Source: Clostridiales bacterium (lineage in GTDB: Bacteria > Bacillota > Clostridia > Saccharofermentanales > Saccharofermentanaceae). From it: a stretch of DNA of 64,000 nt. The stretch spans positions 1 through 64,000 of the forward strand of contig JAFZLF010000055.1 in assembly GCA_017551625.1 (NCBI GenBank), written 5' to 3'. The notes below the pieces were generated by a model. That model saw only the letters and a list, made by a program, of their open reading frames with translations. It ran no database searches and was not told the origin of the DNA. Each line of letters starts with the position of its first letter. Within the stretch, counting starts at the first letter, position 1. This document shows positions 40,035-50,430 of the stretch, in pieces. Made by a program: the position numbers and the translations under genes.

Positions 40035-41156
40035 TTAGTTTACGATATATACCGTGTAGCCACGCAGCGTATTCATGCTCTCGCCATCCTCTGCGAAGAT
40101 GTCGATGTGGTGGCCATCCACGCCCCAGCCGGTATCCTCGGCGATGTAATAGCCATCGCCGCCCAGCGGGTCATTTTCAATATAGATCTTCGTACCGACC
40201 GGGATCACAGCCGGATCGACCGCGACGGTGCGGCCTTCGCAGCACGTCGTGCCGGAAGCGGTGGTACGGTTATCGGTGCCGGGACCTGCGTAGTCCGGAC
40301 CATAGAAAGTGATCTTAAAGTCTGTGCCGACAAGTGTCATGCCATCCTTCGACGGCGCGTCATAAGTCTCCTTCGGCTCCGGTTTCGGTGTCGGCTTCGG
40401 TGTCGGAGTCGGGTCGGAATTCTTCTCAGGCTTCGGTGTCGGCTTCGGAGTGGGGGAGGCCTGCGGTTTCGGTGTCGGAGTAGACGGAGGTTCGCTCGTG
40501 CACATCGATACGGCTACATATGTGTCGCGCACGGTGTGGTACCAGCCGTTGCTGGTGATGCCTACCGTCTCGATCGCATCTCCGGGCTTCAGAGTCTTGA
40601 CGATCTCATATTCCGTGCCCGGGCCCGAACGGACATTGACTTCGCCGATCGTGTAGAAGATCGCTTCCCACGGTTCTTCCGTGATCACAGGTGTCGGCGT
40701 GGGCGTCGGAGAAGGAGTAGGTGTAGGCGTCGCGGTCGGCGTCGGAGTACGGGTCGGCGTCGGCGACGGAGTGGAGGTCGGCTCAGACGGAACAGAAGCA
40801 TCCGGATCCACGACATCGGAAGACTCCGCCGGTGCAGTGGTGGTCGTCTCGGGGACAGTGGTCTCCGGGGCCGTCGTTTCTTCCGTAGTCTCTCCGGTAA
40901 CGGAAGGATCAGCGGTATTCCCGCTTTCTGCGAGGGATCCGGTTACAGTCGTCTGGTTCTCGGAATAGGAATAATAATCCGGAGTCACCATGTCGTAGTT
41001 CTCGCCCTCGGTACGCGCGGAAGGATCGGTCAGGAAGGAGTCTGCGCCGACGACGCAGGAAAAGGCCAGAAGGATAGCGATGCCCGTACCGATGACTGTA
41101 GAGACACGGTTCTTATTCCGATATGTAGATTCCTTCGGACGGCGGATATGCTTCAT
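40035..41156 (-). CDS. SH3- and 3D-domain cell-wall protein
   Basis: A 373-residue secreted or membrane-anchored protein. An N-terminal helix (about 20-38: VIGTGIAILLAFSCVVGADS) is followed by a Thr/Glu stalk and a PT-repeat linker. An SH3 domain (VNVRSGPGTEYEIVKTLKPG), a second Pro/Lys linker, and a C-terminal 3D domain follow; the 3D domain shows its three aspartates in AVDPAVIPVGT, AEDTG and HIDIF. 3D domains resemble MltA lytic transglycosylases and occur in Rpf/Sps-type wall-remodelling proteins. The ATG at 41156 has GAAAGGAGG six bases upstream. Expression comes from a promoter with a dyad in the spacer. Confidence 0.88.
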   Translation of the reverse strand: MKHIRRPKESTYRNKNRVSTVIGTGIAILLAFSCVVGADSFLTDPSARTEGENYDMVTPDYYSYSENQTTVTGSLAESGNTADPSVTGETTEETTAPETTVPETTTTAPAESSDVVDPDASVPSEPTSTPSPTPTRTPTPTATPTPTPSPTPTPTPVITEEPWEAIFYTIGEVNVRSGPGTEYEIVKTLKPGDAIETVGITSNGWYHTVRDTYVAVSMCTSEPPSTPTPKPQASPTPKPTPKPEKNSDPTPTPKPTPKPEPKETYDAPSKDGMTLVGTDFKITFYGPDYAGPGTDNRTTASGTTCCEGRTVAVDPAVIPVGTKIYIENDPLGGDGYYIAEDTGWGVDGHHIDIFAEDGESMNTLRGYTVYIVN

Positions 41157-41191
41157 GCCTTTCCTCCTTTCTGGACGCATAATTATTTCTC

Positions 41192-41220
41192 ATTCTACCA
41201 CAAAAGAACCGTTCTTGCAA
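41192..41220 (-). promoter_or_regulatory. Promoter of the 3D-protein/rnj operon
   Basis: Minus strand: TTGCAA (41220-41215), 17-bp spacer, TAGAAT (41197-41192). A dyad AAGAAC-C-GTTCTT (41204-41216) fills the spacer. Confidence 0.7.
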
Positions 41221-41374
41221 AAACGGTGCCCCGGGAGGGGGATCTGCCCCACAAAAACAGCCGCTCGGGAAGTGCTTTTGGACAGGAAACTTAGATTGTC
41301 AAAGAAATAATTCACGGCCGGGGGAGACCTCTTCACTCATTTAACAATGTTACTTATCCCGAGATTCCGCCACT

Positions 41375-43141
41375 TCAGGAAACACTGCCTCTCTTGGCAT
41401 CGATCGAGACGGTCGCGCCGTCCTTGAGAAGCTTCGTGCAGTTCTCACACGACAGGATCGCCGGGATATCGAGCGCCATGGCGACCGTCGCCGCGTGAGA
41501 AGCGGAATCGTCATCCTCGACGATCAGGGCTTTGGCATGCTTGATGTAGGGCATCATCTTATTGTTCGTGTACGGCGCCACGAGGATGATGCTGTCGTCC
41601 TCGGAAAGCGGGAGCTGCTCATCGAGGTGCTCCGGATCCTTGACGATATAGACCGTGCCCGTGACCGTCGAACCCTGCTCATCTGCGGTCGGCTGGCCGT
41701 TGCCGTGCACGATGGACTTGCCGAGGGCCTGGACCTTGATGGTGTTCGTCGTGCCGCTCATGCCGACCGGTGTGCCGCCCGTCATAACGACGAGGTCGCC
41801 GTTACTTAAGAAAGAGCACTTCTGGGCGGCTTCCATACCGACCTCGAACATCTCGTCGGTGGTCTGTACTTCCGGGACGAGGATCGGGTACACGCCCCAG
41901 CTGAGGTTCAGCTGGCGCTGCACACGCGGGAAAAGCGTGCCGGCCACGATCGGGCTGGCGGGACGGAATCGGGAGATCTGGCGGGCGGTTCTGCCGCCGT
42001 GGGTGACCGTCACGATGGCCTTGGCGTTTAGATCCATGGCGGTGGTGCAGGTCGCATGCGAGATCGCGTTCGCGACAGAGGGCATCATGGACGGCTTGGA
42101 CTTGCTGAACTGATCCCAGTAATCGATCGAGGCCTCCGTCTGCTCCGCGATCTGGACCATCATCTTCAGCGCTTCGACCGGATACTTGCCGTTTGCGGTC
42201 TCACCACTGAGCATGACCGCGGAAGTGCCGTCGTAGATGGCATTTGCGACATCCGAGACCTCCGCTCGGGTCGGACGGGGATTACGGATCATGGAGTCGA
42301 GCATCTGCGTCGCGGTGATGGAGATCTTACCGGCCGTGTGGCACTGCTGGATACATCTCTTCTGCACGATCGGGACATTTGCCGCCGGGATCTCGACGCC
42401 GAGGTCGCCACGTGCGACCATGATGCCGTTACTGACTCTGAGGATCTCGTCGAAATTCAGGATACCTTCGTTGTTCTCGATCTTCGCGATGATGCTGATG
42501 CCGTGATCGCCGTGCTTCTCGAGGATGTGGCGGATCTCCTGGACGTCCTTCGCCTTTCTTACGAAAGAAGCGGCGATAAAGTCAAATTCATTCTTTACGG
42601 CGAAGAGGATATCTTCTTTATCCTTCGCGGTCAGCGCCGGCAGGCACAGCTCGACGTCCGGGACATTGATGCTCTTTTTCGTGCTGACCGGGCCGCCGTT
42701 TCTGACGGTGCAGTAGATGTCGCCGCCCTCGATGCGGTTTACGGTCAGCTCGATGAGACCGTCGTCGATGAGGATGCGCGAGCCCTCCTTGACGTCGCCG
42801 GCGAGCTCTTTATACGAGACGGAGAATTCCTTATCATTTCCGATGACGTCTTTCTGGCGGATGACGATCTCGGATCCCTCTGCCAGAGTGGTTTTGCCGC
42901 CTTCAAATTCACCTGTTCTGATTTCCGGTCCCTTCGTATCGAGCAGAAGGGCGACCGGCAGGTCGAGCTCCTCACGGATCCGCTTCACGCGGTCGATGCG
43001 GGCCTGGTGTTCTTCGTAGGAACCGTGCGAGAAATTTAATCTCGCGACGTTCATGCCCGCGAGCATCAGCTGCCGTACGACCTCGTCCGAGTCCGCCGCC
43101 GGACCGAGGGTACAGATTATCTTCGTCTTACGCATACACAT
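41375..43141 (-). CDS. pyk: Pyruvate kinase with C-terminal PEP-utilizer domain
   Basis: A 588-residue glycolytic enzyme (PEP + ADP to pyruvate + ATP). The A domain starts RKTKIICTLGPAADS, with NFSHGSYEEH, LDTKGPEIRTG, the B-domain, the signature IAKIENNEGI and RGDLGVEIP, and TRAEVSDVANAIYDGTSAVMLSGETA. The last 110 residues form the extra PEP-utilizer-like domain seen in Bacillus and Geobacillus enzymes (DDDSASHAATVAMALDIPAIL). The ATG at 43141 has AAGGAGA seven bases upstream; an in-frame ATG two codons later is possible. Confidence 0.96.
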   Translation of the reverse strand: MCMRKTKIICTLGPAADSDEVVRQLMLAGMNVARLNFSHGSYEEHQARIDRVKRIREELDLPVALLLDTKGPEIRTGEFEGGKTTLAEGSEIVIRQKDVIGNDKEFSVSYKELAGDVKEGSRILIDDGLIELTVNRIEGGDIYCTVRNGGPVSTKKSINVPDVELCLPALTAKDKEDILFAVKNEFDFIAASFVRKAKDVQEIRHILEKHGDHGISIIAKIENNEGILNFDEILRVSNGIMVARGDLGVEIPAANVPIVQKRCIQQCHTAGKISITATQMLDSMIRNPRPTRAEVSDVANAIYDGTSAVMLSGETANGKYPVEALKMMVQIAEQTEASIDYWDQFSKSKPSMMPSVANAISHATCTTAMDLNAKAIVTVTHGGRTARQISRFRPASPIVAGTLFPRVQRQLNLSWGVYPILVPEVQTTDEMFEVGMEAAQKCSFLSNGDLVVMTGGTPVGMSGTTNTIKVQALGKSIVHGNGQPTADEQGSTVTGTVYIVKDPEHLDEQLPLSEDDSIILVAPYTNNKMMPYIKHAKALIVEDDDSASHAATVAMALDIPAILSCENCTKLLKDGATVSIDAKRGSVS

Positions 43142-43471
43142 ATCGTATCTCCTTATCTTGCAGTTCGCCATTTGCAGTTTCAACTATGGATAGAGATTTC
43201 TCTTCCATGCGAGAAGAACTGACTCTTGCAGCCCTGCGAGCGTTATTATCAATGAAACAATTTCTGTCTCTTATACCATACCACCGCAAGAAGAAAAGCG
43301 TAAGTCGATACATCTACCAAAGATTCATGGGGCTTGCCGCATATGTTTGTACCATTGTCTTCCTAAAAACCTAAAGAATCTGACTCAGTCAGAAATTTGT
43401 CAGATTCGAGAGCAAAATTAGACACGAATCTGACTCAGTCAGAAATCTGTCAGATTCGTGAAGTCCTTATC
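43142..43471. other. Gene-free region upstream of pyk
   Basis: It holds the probable pyk promoter (minus strand extended -10 TGGTATAAG near 43276-43268) and the tandem hairpin repeat at 43376-43458. No convincing gene was seen on either strand. Confidence 0.5.
43376..43458 (+). repeat. Tandem pair of 33-bp palindromic units, 50-bp period
   Basis: Units at 43376-43408 and 43426-43458 differ at one base. Each has GAATCTGAC opposed by GTCAGATTC, and a nested CTGACTCAGTCAG palindrome. They lie between a gene's 3' end and the pyk leader. Confidence 0.75.
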
Positions 43472-44152
43472 CTACTGTTCAAAATCACTGAAGTCGTCGT
43501 CGGGATTGTCGTTTTCCCAGAGCGGGCGGGTGGCCGTCGGGGCCTCATAGATCGGCTCGTTCGGATCGAACTCGGGCAGGGCATCGCCTGCGTCGCTGCC
43601 CTTCGATGTCATGGCATCTGTGGTCGTCGCTTCAGAAGATCCGGGAACAGTGCCTCTCGCGACGGAAGAACCGGGAACTGCGCCTTGTGCATCTGAAGAG
43701 CCGGATACTTTGCCGGACTTCTCTTTCGGGGAGCCTGCTGCGGCGGACTTCATCTTATTCTCCGGGGAGTCGGACAGAAGCGCCAGTTTCCTCAGTTCCG
43801 CCTTGACCGCTTCCACATCCACGTTCTCGTCTCCCGGCTTCGGGATGTAACGCTCGACGGGCTGAAACGGAGGAGCAGAAAGCTTATGACATGCATAGTC
43901 GACCATGCTCTTCTCGTTCGTAAACATCGTCATGGCAAGCTCGGCGTAGGAGTCGAAGATCGGACCGGGGATGACCGGGCCGAAGTCCTCTTTTGAAGTG
44001 AAAGTGACGCCGACTGTGAAATCATCAATGCCCGGCTTACTTTCCCCGCCGATGATGTTCGACCGGCGCAGGAGCCACGACATCAGAAGAAGTGCGCCGC
44101 CGATGCCTCCGAGCAGTCCTAAAGCTATACCTGCAAACCAGAATCCATCCAT
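43472..44152 (-). CDS. Single-pass membrane protein of unknown function
   Basis: A 226-residue protein with one N-terminal helix (ALGLLGGIGGALLLMSWLL, about 10-28), then a cytoplasmic domain (VGVTFTSKEDFGPVIPG...YAELAMTMFTNEKSMVDYACHKL), and a long Ser/Ala/Gly-rich disordered tail ending in acidic residues. The tail includes repeats of the form GSS-A-GTVPGSS. I recognise no family. It begins seven bases after the zinc-ribbon gene and is probably cotranscribed with it. Confidence 0.6.
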   Translation of the reverse strand: MDGFWFAGIALGLLGGIGGALLLMSWLLRRSNIIGGESKPGIDDFTVGVTFTSKEDFGPVIPGPIFDSYAELAMTMFTNEKSMVDYACHKLSAPPFQPVERYIPKPGDENVDVEAVKAELRKLALLSDSPENKMKSAAAGSPKEKSGKVSGSSDAQGAVPGSSVARGTVPGSSEATTTDAMTSKGSDAGDALPEFDPNEPIYEAPTATRPLWENDNPDDDFSDFEQ

Positions 44153-44159
44153 GCGCCGA

Positions 44160-45443
44160 TCACCCCTCTTTCTTTCTTAAGAAGTTGAACATCGAGGCGG
44201 ACTGAGAGAGCTTAAGCTGTTTCACCGCGCGACGGAAACGGCGTATGCCGAACTCGATCATGAATCCGAAGATAAAGAGGAGTAGCGAGACCAGGATGGA
44301 GATCGTGGTACTGTCTCTGTCGGAGCTGCCGTACTTGGGGTAGCTGTTGGCCGGCACCTCGGGAGGGTAGACGGCCGGAAGGACGAACTTGGCCAGGACC
44401 ACGCTGATGATCGCGGTCAGAACGATCGCGGTCAGGATCGTTAATGCATAGAATGCTTTCTCGTTCCACGGCGCGCCGCAGACGACCTTTCCGGTCTGCC
44501 CGTTGACGAGGACCGTACTCTGGAAACCATTGTGCTTATACGTGACAAACCAGACAGGAATCATGGTGTACCGCAGGTCACGGTCGATAAGGAGGAGCTG
44601 CCGGTTCGTGTACAGACGCTTCTCCGAACCTCCGAAAGTATCCTTCGCCGCCTCATCATATGCCTCGTGACAGCGGTGGGAGACAGCGTGCTCCAGCTGC
44701 TCGTTGTTGATGCTGGAACTGTTGGAGTAAAAGCCTAGGAGGTAGTCCTCGTCGAAGCTCTTGAGCTGCGAATAATCGAAAGGCTCGAGGCACTGGATAC
44801 TCTTCGTCGAGAGCATCCGCGCGCCGTCGACGGGAAGATTCCTGACCATAAGCTCGCCGGAACGCCCCCAGTAAAGAGTCTCATAACTGTTCTCGTCTTT
44901 CTTGACGCGGGAACTGAAAACCCCGGCCTCCGCGAGCCGCGCATTGACGAGCCAGTACGGCAGATAGATCCCGTGCACCTGCTCGGGATTGAAATTTCGG
45001 ATGGAACGGGGGATGAGCCAGCCACGCGCGAAACGCTTCCGGATCAGGTCGACCGCCTGCTCCTTCGTGATCTGGAACGGGATGATGAACTCCGGTGATT
45101 TTTCCTTCGCGATCCGATTGAAAACCACTGTGGTGTTGCCGCAGTAGATGCACTTGGTCGAGATATCGGTGCCGTTGATGGCGACCTCGCCGCCACACGA
45201 ACTGCAAGTGTAGATATAGCAGTCCATGTAGTCTTTCCTGACTTCATCGAAGCCATGGATCTCGTCGTCGTCCTTGCCGTACACTTCCTCGGCGGAGACA
45301 GGCTGCTTGTCGCTTACGAAAGCCTTATCGGTGGACTCGACCTCCTCGGCCGTCCACGAACTTCCGCAGCTTCTGCAGACGACGCGCTGCGTCGCCGGAT
45401 CGAAAACCAGAGGTGCCGCGCAGTTTTTGCATAAAGTGGCCAT
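44160..45443 (-). CDS. Zinc-ribbon membrane protein of unknown function
   Basis: A 427-residue protein with two N-terminal zinc ribbons, CKNCAAPLVFDPATQRVVCRSC (5-26) and CSSCGGEVAINGTDISTKCIYC (near 81-102). A soluble middle domain (ITKEQAVDLIRKRFARGWLIP, YLPYWLVNARL) precedes two membrane helices (about 325-405) and a basic tail. The architecture is that of uncharacterised TFIIB-zinc-finger membrane proteins common in Clostridia. The ATG at 45443 has AAGGAG eight bases upstream; a longer frame to 45476 lacks a ribosome site. Confidence 0.75.
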   Translation of the reverse strand: MATLCKNCAAPLVFDPATQRVVCRSCGSSWTAEEVESTDKAFVSDKQPVSAEEVYGKDDDEIHGFDEVRKDYMDCYIYTCSSCGGEVAINGTDISTKCIYCGNTTVVFNRIAKEKSPEFIIPFQITKEQAVDLIRKRFARGWLIPRSIRNFNPEQVHGIYLPYWLVNARLAEAGVFSSRVKKDENSYETLYWGRSGELMVRNLPVDGARMLSTKSIQCLEPFDYSQLKSFDEDYLLGFYSNSSSINNEQLEHAVSHRCHEAYDEAAKDTFGGSEKRLYTNRQLLLIDRDLRYTMIPVWFVTYKHNGFQSTVLVNGQTGKVVCGAPWNEKAFYALTILTAIVLTAIISVVLAKFVLPAVYPPEVPANSYPKYGSSDRDSTTISILVSLLLFIFGFMIEFGIRRFRRAVKQLKLSQSASMFNFLRKKEG

Positions 45444-45510
45444 AGAGAAACTCCTTAAGGCAGAGCGCCTGATCATGTGCGTCAGAGTTCATACGGATAA
45501 ATACTATTTA

Positions 45511-45519
45511 AGTATAGCA
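45511..45519 (-). promoter_or_regulatory. Extended -10 of the zinc-ribbon operon
   Basis: Minus strand TGCTATACT (45519-45511), about 70 bases before the start codon. No good -35. Confidence 0.5.
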
Positions 45520-45542
45520 CAATATGGGAAAGGGGCAGAGTA

Positions 45543-46631
45543 TCAGTCCTGCAGTTCCTGACGGGCCTGATTGATCTTCTCGTAGACCCGCTCGAAAGCC
45601 TCCACGACCTTTGTATCGAACTGCGTGCCTTTTCCCTTCACGATCTCGTCGTAGGCCTTGGTGTCATCCCACGCTTCCTTATAGCTGCGGCGGGACGTGA
45701 GCGCATCGTAAACGTCGGCAACGGCCACGATCTTCCCCTCGATACTGATGTCGTCCAGTGCTTTTGAAGAGGGATAACCACGGCCGTCCGGACGCTCGTG
45801 ATGCTCGAGCGCGACTGTTCGGGCCATCTTCATTACATCGCCCTCGACATGATCCAGAAGATCTCCGCCGTAGGTGGTGTGCTTCTTGATCTCGGCAAAC
45901 TCGTCGTCGGTGAGTCTGCCGGGCTTCTCGAGGATCTCCTTCGGGATCAGGAGCTTACCGACGTCGTGCATCGTGGACGCGAGGCGGAGTTGGTCAGCCC
46001 GGACCGTATCCAGCCCGAGCTCGAGCGCTAAGATCTTACTGTACTCGGCGACGCGGCGGACGTGCTTGCCGGTCTGGCCGGACTTATTCTCCGTGATTTC
46101 AGCGAACGACAGGATCATCTCTTCCTGGATCTTATTGGTCTCATCCGCGCGCTTCTGAATATACGCGCCGTACTCGAAGATGTAGGCGAAAAGCTTGACC
46201 AGCAGGAAGGCGATGATGGCCACGAAAATATCATAGACAAGGAAGATCAGCATGAACCAGGACATCTTCTTCAGCTCGGAGGCGAGATGATCGGTAAAAG
46301 GCGTGTCGCCATCCACCATCTCTCCCAGGACTTTTCCGATCCGGAAGACCGCGACCAGAAGGATGGCCATGGTCAGCGCGAACATGGCGCCGGAGATGAC
46401 GAGCTGGGTCTTCAGGGAGACCCCGTCCAGGTTGGCCACCATGTCGACGAGAAATGCATTGTTGTCCTCGAACATGTCGTGGAAGTCAGTGACGACGTTG
46501 TCGTCGAGCAGGGCGGAGCCCGCGATGCCGAGTCCGGCGATGATCGCGATGACGAGTGCGATCTTCAGGATGAAGATGATGCCCTTGATGATCCTGCCGG
46601 TTTTCCTGATCCGTAATCTCGATTCTTCCAT
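45543..46631 (-). CDS. Membrane HD-GYP domain phosphodiesterase
   Basis: A 362-residue membrane protein with helices at about 14-42, 76-97 and 125-152, then a short coiled region and a complete HD-GYP domain: H190 (GKHVRRVAEYS), HD at 222-223 (STMHDVGKLLIP), and HHERPDGRGYP (near 283-293). HD-GYP enzymes hydrolyse cyclic di-GMP or related cyclic dinucleotides. The metal-binding histidines are present, so it should be active. No partner is in the operon; the GGDEF protein at 51736 is the only visible candidate source of c-di-GMP. Confidence 0.9.
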   Translation of the reverse strand: MEESRLRIRKTGRIIKGIIFILKIALVIAIIAGLGIAGSALLDDNVVTDFHDMFEDNNAFLVDMVANLDGVSLKTQLVISGAMFALTMAILLVAVFRIGKVLGEMVDGDTPFTDHLASELKKMSWFMLIFLVYDIFVAIIAFLLVKLFAYIFEYGAYIQKRADETNKIQEEMILSFAEITENKSGQTGKHVRRVAEYSKILALELGLDTVRADQLRLASTMHDVGKLLIPKEILEKPGRLTDDEFAEIKKHTTYGGDLLDHVEGDVMKMARTVALEHHERPDGRGYPSSKALDDISIEGKIVAVADVYDALTSRRSYKEAWDDTKAYDEIVKGKGTQFDTKVVEAFERVYEKINQARQELQD

Positions 46632-46711
46632 ACTGTACACCCCTGTTCTTATGTCTGATGCGCAAATACGTGCATTTATGCCCGATGATCGAGCACTCTG
46701 TCCCATGCACT

Positions 46712-46720
46712 ATTTTAGCA
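46712..46720 (-). promoter_or_regulatory. Extended -10 of the HD-GYP gene
   Basis: Minus strand TGCTAAAAT (46720-46712), about 80 bases before the start. The interval 46721-46869 holds no gene. Confidence 0.5.
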
Positions 46721-46869
46721 CTTTTTTGCATTCCCGCTTTGCGCGCCGCGTGCAGGGAGAGATGGATTCGGCTCGCCCGCCCGCCTGATGCATGGTCCGT
46801 TGCCAAAAGCGATAAGTAGAGCGCTTGATGAGGTCAAGGAATTTGTATAAAAAATCTTCCTCAAACCGG

Positions 46870-46898
46870 ATGACAGAGAGGGTGGCTTAGGCTATGAT
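46870..46898 (+). promoter_or_regulatory. Promoter of the pfl operon
   Basis: ATGACA (46870-46875), 17-bp spacer, TATGAT (46893-46898). The mRNA would carry a leader of roughly 280 bases. Confidence 0.6.
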
Positions 46899-46956
46899 GT
46901 AGGAGTAATGAGAATCACTTGGAACAGAAGATGATTTCTTTTTCTGTAGCGCCTGT

Positions 46957-47047
46957 GGACGGGGTGGCTCCCGTCCCTTGGAAATCGGGCTTTGTGGCGG
47001 GGTGGCGCCTGCCGGGAAACAGAGCTTGTGTCAGGGTGGCACCTGAC
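46957..47047 (+). promoter_or_regulatory. Three tandem RNA hairpins with a shared hexaloop in the pfl leader
   Basis: Hairpin 1: GGACGGG-GTGGCT-CCCGTCC (46957-46976). Hairpin 2: GGCGGG-GTGGCG-CCTGCC (46996-47013). Hairpin 3: GTCAGG-GTGGCA-CCTGAC (47030-47047). The loop is GUGGCN each time while the stems differ but stay paired, which is compensatory change and argues for a selected RNA structure. Loops start at 46964, 47002 and 47036. Downstream are a small AATCG/CGATT stem with T-runs (47079-47117), which could act as an attenuator. Confidence 0.7.
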
Positions 47048-47189
47048 GAAAGAGGACCGGTGCTCTGGCAAAGGAAAGAATCGGAAGCGACGATTGGTTT
47101 TTATGCAAGGCTTTTTTAGATAACTGATTCGGGAGAGGGCCCGACTAAGGGTGCTCCGCAGAAAATGTTCGATAGGGAGGATTATTGCA

Positions 47190-49400
<2,211 letters not shown>

Positions 49401-49402
49401 TA

Positions 49403-49482
49403 TTTCGCTGTAAATATGTTTTGCCGATCTGTCCTCGGCGCAAGCGCCTGCGGAGGCTCGGCAAAAACATATTTCAGCGAAA
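49403..49482 (+). repeat. Long inverted repeat between pflB and pflA
   Basis: A 25-base arm (49403-49427, containing TTTCGCTG and TGTTTTGCCGA) pairs with 49458-49482, with only two single-base bulges; a GC-rich inner hairpin (CCTC...GGAGG) fills the loop. No T-run follows. A second perfect hairpin, CCTCAAT/ATTGAGG, lies at about 49534-49551. Probable roles are mRNA processing or 3'-end protection of pflB. Confidence 0.75.
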
Positions 49483-49609
49483 GAATAGATACATCGCATG
49501 TTCGGTTCCTCGAGAGCTTCGATATGTTTCCTCAATGGTGATATTGAGGAGCGATTCCGCAGGTCGAAGACCGAGGACCAGCGAAGAGATACTTCGCGGG
49601 AAGATTACT

Positions 49610-50386
49610 ATGATAGATTCTGCAAAAGGATATGTGCATTCGATAGAGACGCTTGGCGCGGTCGATGGACCGGGTCTCCGCTTCGTCATTTTTCTCCAGG
49701 GCTGCCCGCTGAGATGCAAGTTCTGTCATAACCCGGACACGTGGCGATTCGAGGGAGGGGAAGAGTACACCGTTGACGAGATGGTGAAAAAAATTCTTCG
49801 TTACAGAACGTACATCAAGTCAGGTGGAGTGACGATCTCCGGAGGAGAACCGCTGCGTCAGGCGGAGTTCGTTTTGGCCCTTACAGAAGCGCTTCAAAAA
49901 GAGGGCCTTCATGTGGCGGTCGACACATCCGGGATCTACTGTGAAGGCGTCGCACTTGAGGCGGCTTTGAAAGCAGATCTGATCCTTCTCGATATCAAGT
50001 CTTTCGACAGAGAAAAAGCGAAAGATCTGACCGGGTTTACGACGGATCATGCATGGTCACTTTTAGAGGCGAGACAGAAGGAAAATAAACCGGTCTGGAT
50101 CCGTCATGTTATGGTCCCGGGAATCACCCTGATCGACAAGAAAACAGACGGAAGTTCATTTGAATCAGAAGAAGAGTGGAGATCCGCAAATAGCGAATTG
50201 CTAGATGGCATGCGTAGACTGAACGATTATTCATGCATCGAGAGGATCGACCTTTTACCTTTCCACAAGATGGGTGAATTCAAGTACGAAGAACTCCATT
50301 TCCCATATGAATTAAAAGAAGTAGAAGAACCCTCCGAAGAGGTCGTAGAGTGGGCCGAAAACGCCCTCGAAGAAATCAGAAAATAA
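49610..50386 (+). CDS. pflA: Pyruvate formate-lyase activating enzyme
   Basis: A 258-residue radical-SAM enzyme that installs the glycyl radical on PflB. The 4Fe-4S motif is C32-x3-C36-x2-C39 (GCPLRCKFCHNPDTW), followed by GGVTISGGEPLRQAEF and the typical C-terminal RIDLLPFHKMGEFKYEEL. The ATG at 49610 gives family length (246 in E. coli); the open frame to 49421 is the hairpin region. No strong ribosome site is visible, so its translation may be kept low or depend on the hairpins. Confidence 0.95.
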   Translation: MIDSAKGYVHSIETLGAVDGPGLRFVIFLQGCPLRCKFCHNPDTWRFEGGEEYTVDEMVKKILRYRTYIKSGGVTISGGEPLRQAEFVLALTEALQKEGLHVAVDTSGIYCEGVALEAALKADLILLDIKSFDREKAKDLTGFTTDHAWSLLEARQKENKPVWIRHVMVPGITLIDKKTDGSSFESEEEWRSANSELLDGMRRLNDYSCIERIDLLPFHKMGEFKYEELHFPYELKEVEEPSEEVVEWAENALEEIRK

Positions 50387-50430
50387 CGAGCTCCGGGAAG
50401 CGGAAAAGAACGTCAGAAACATACGTCGCG

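Noticed and set aside
43186-43374. Small plus-strand frame upstream of pyk
   Set aside because: No ribosome site, antisense to the pyk leader, and no protein-like features.
43376-43458. CRISPR-like array at 50-bp period
   Set aside because: Two nested-palindrome units only, with a single 17-bp gap and no cas genes.
47030-47047. Possible T-box (AGGGTGGCACC resembles the T-box core)
   Set aside because: The T-box core occurs once and continues GCG; here three similar hairpins occur in tandem, the flanks differ, and there is no specifier stem or amino-acid gene downstream.
46900-47189. pfl/ZTP riboswitch in the pflB leader
   Set aside because: The conserved ZTP aptamer core was not found, and that motif is named for genes of folate/purine metabolism more than pyruvate formate-lyase itself.
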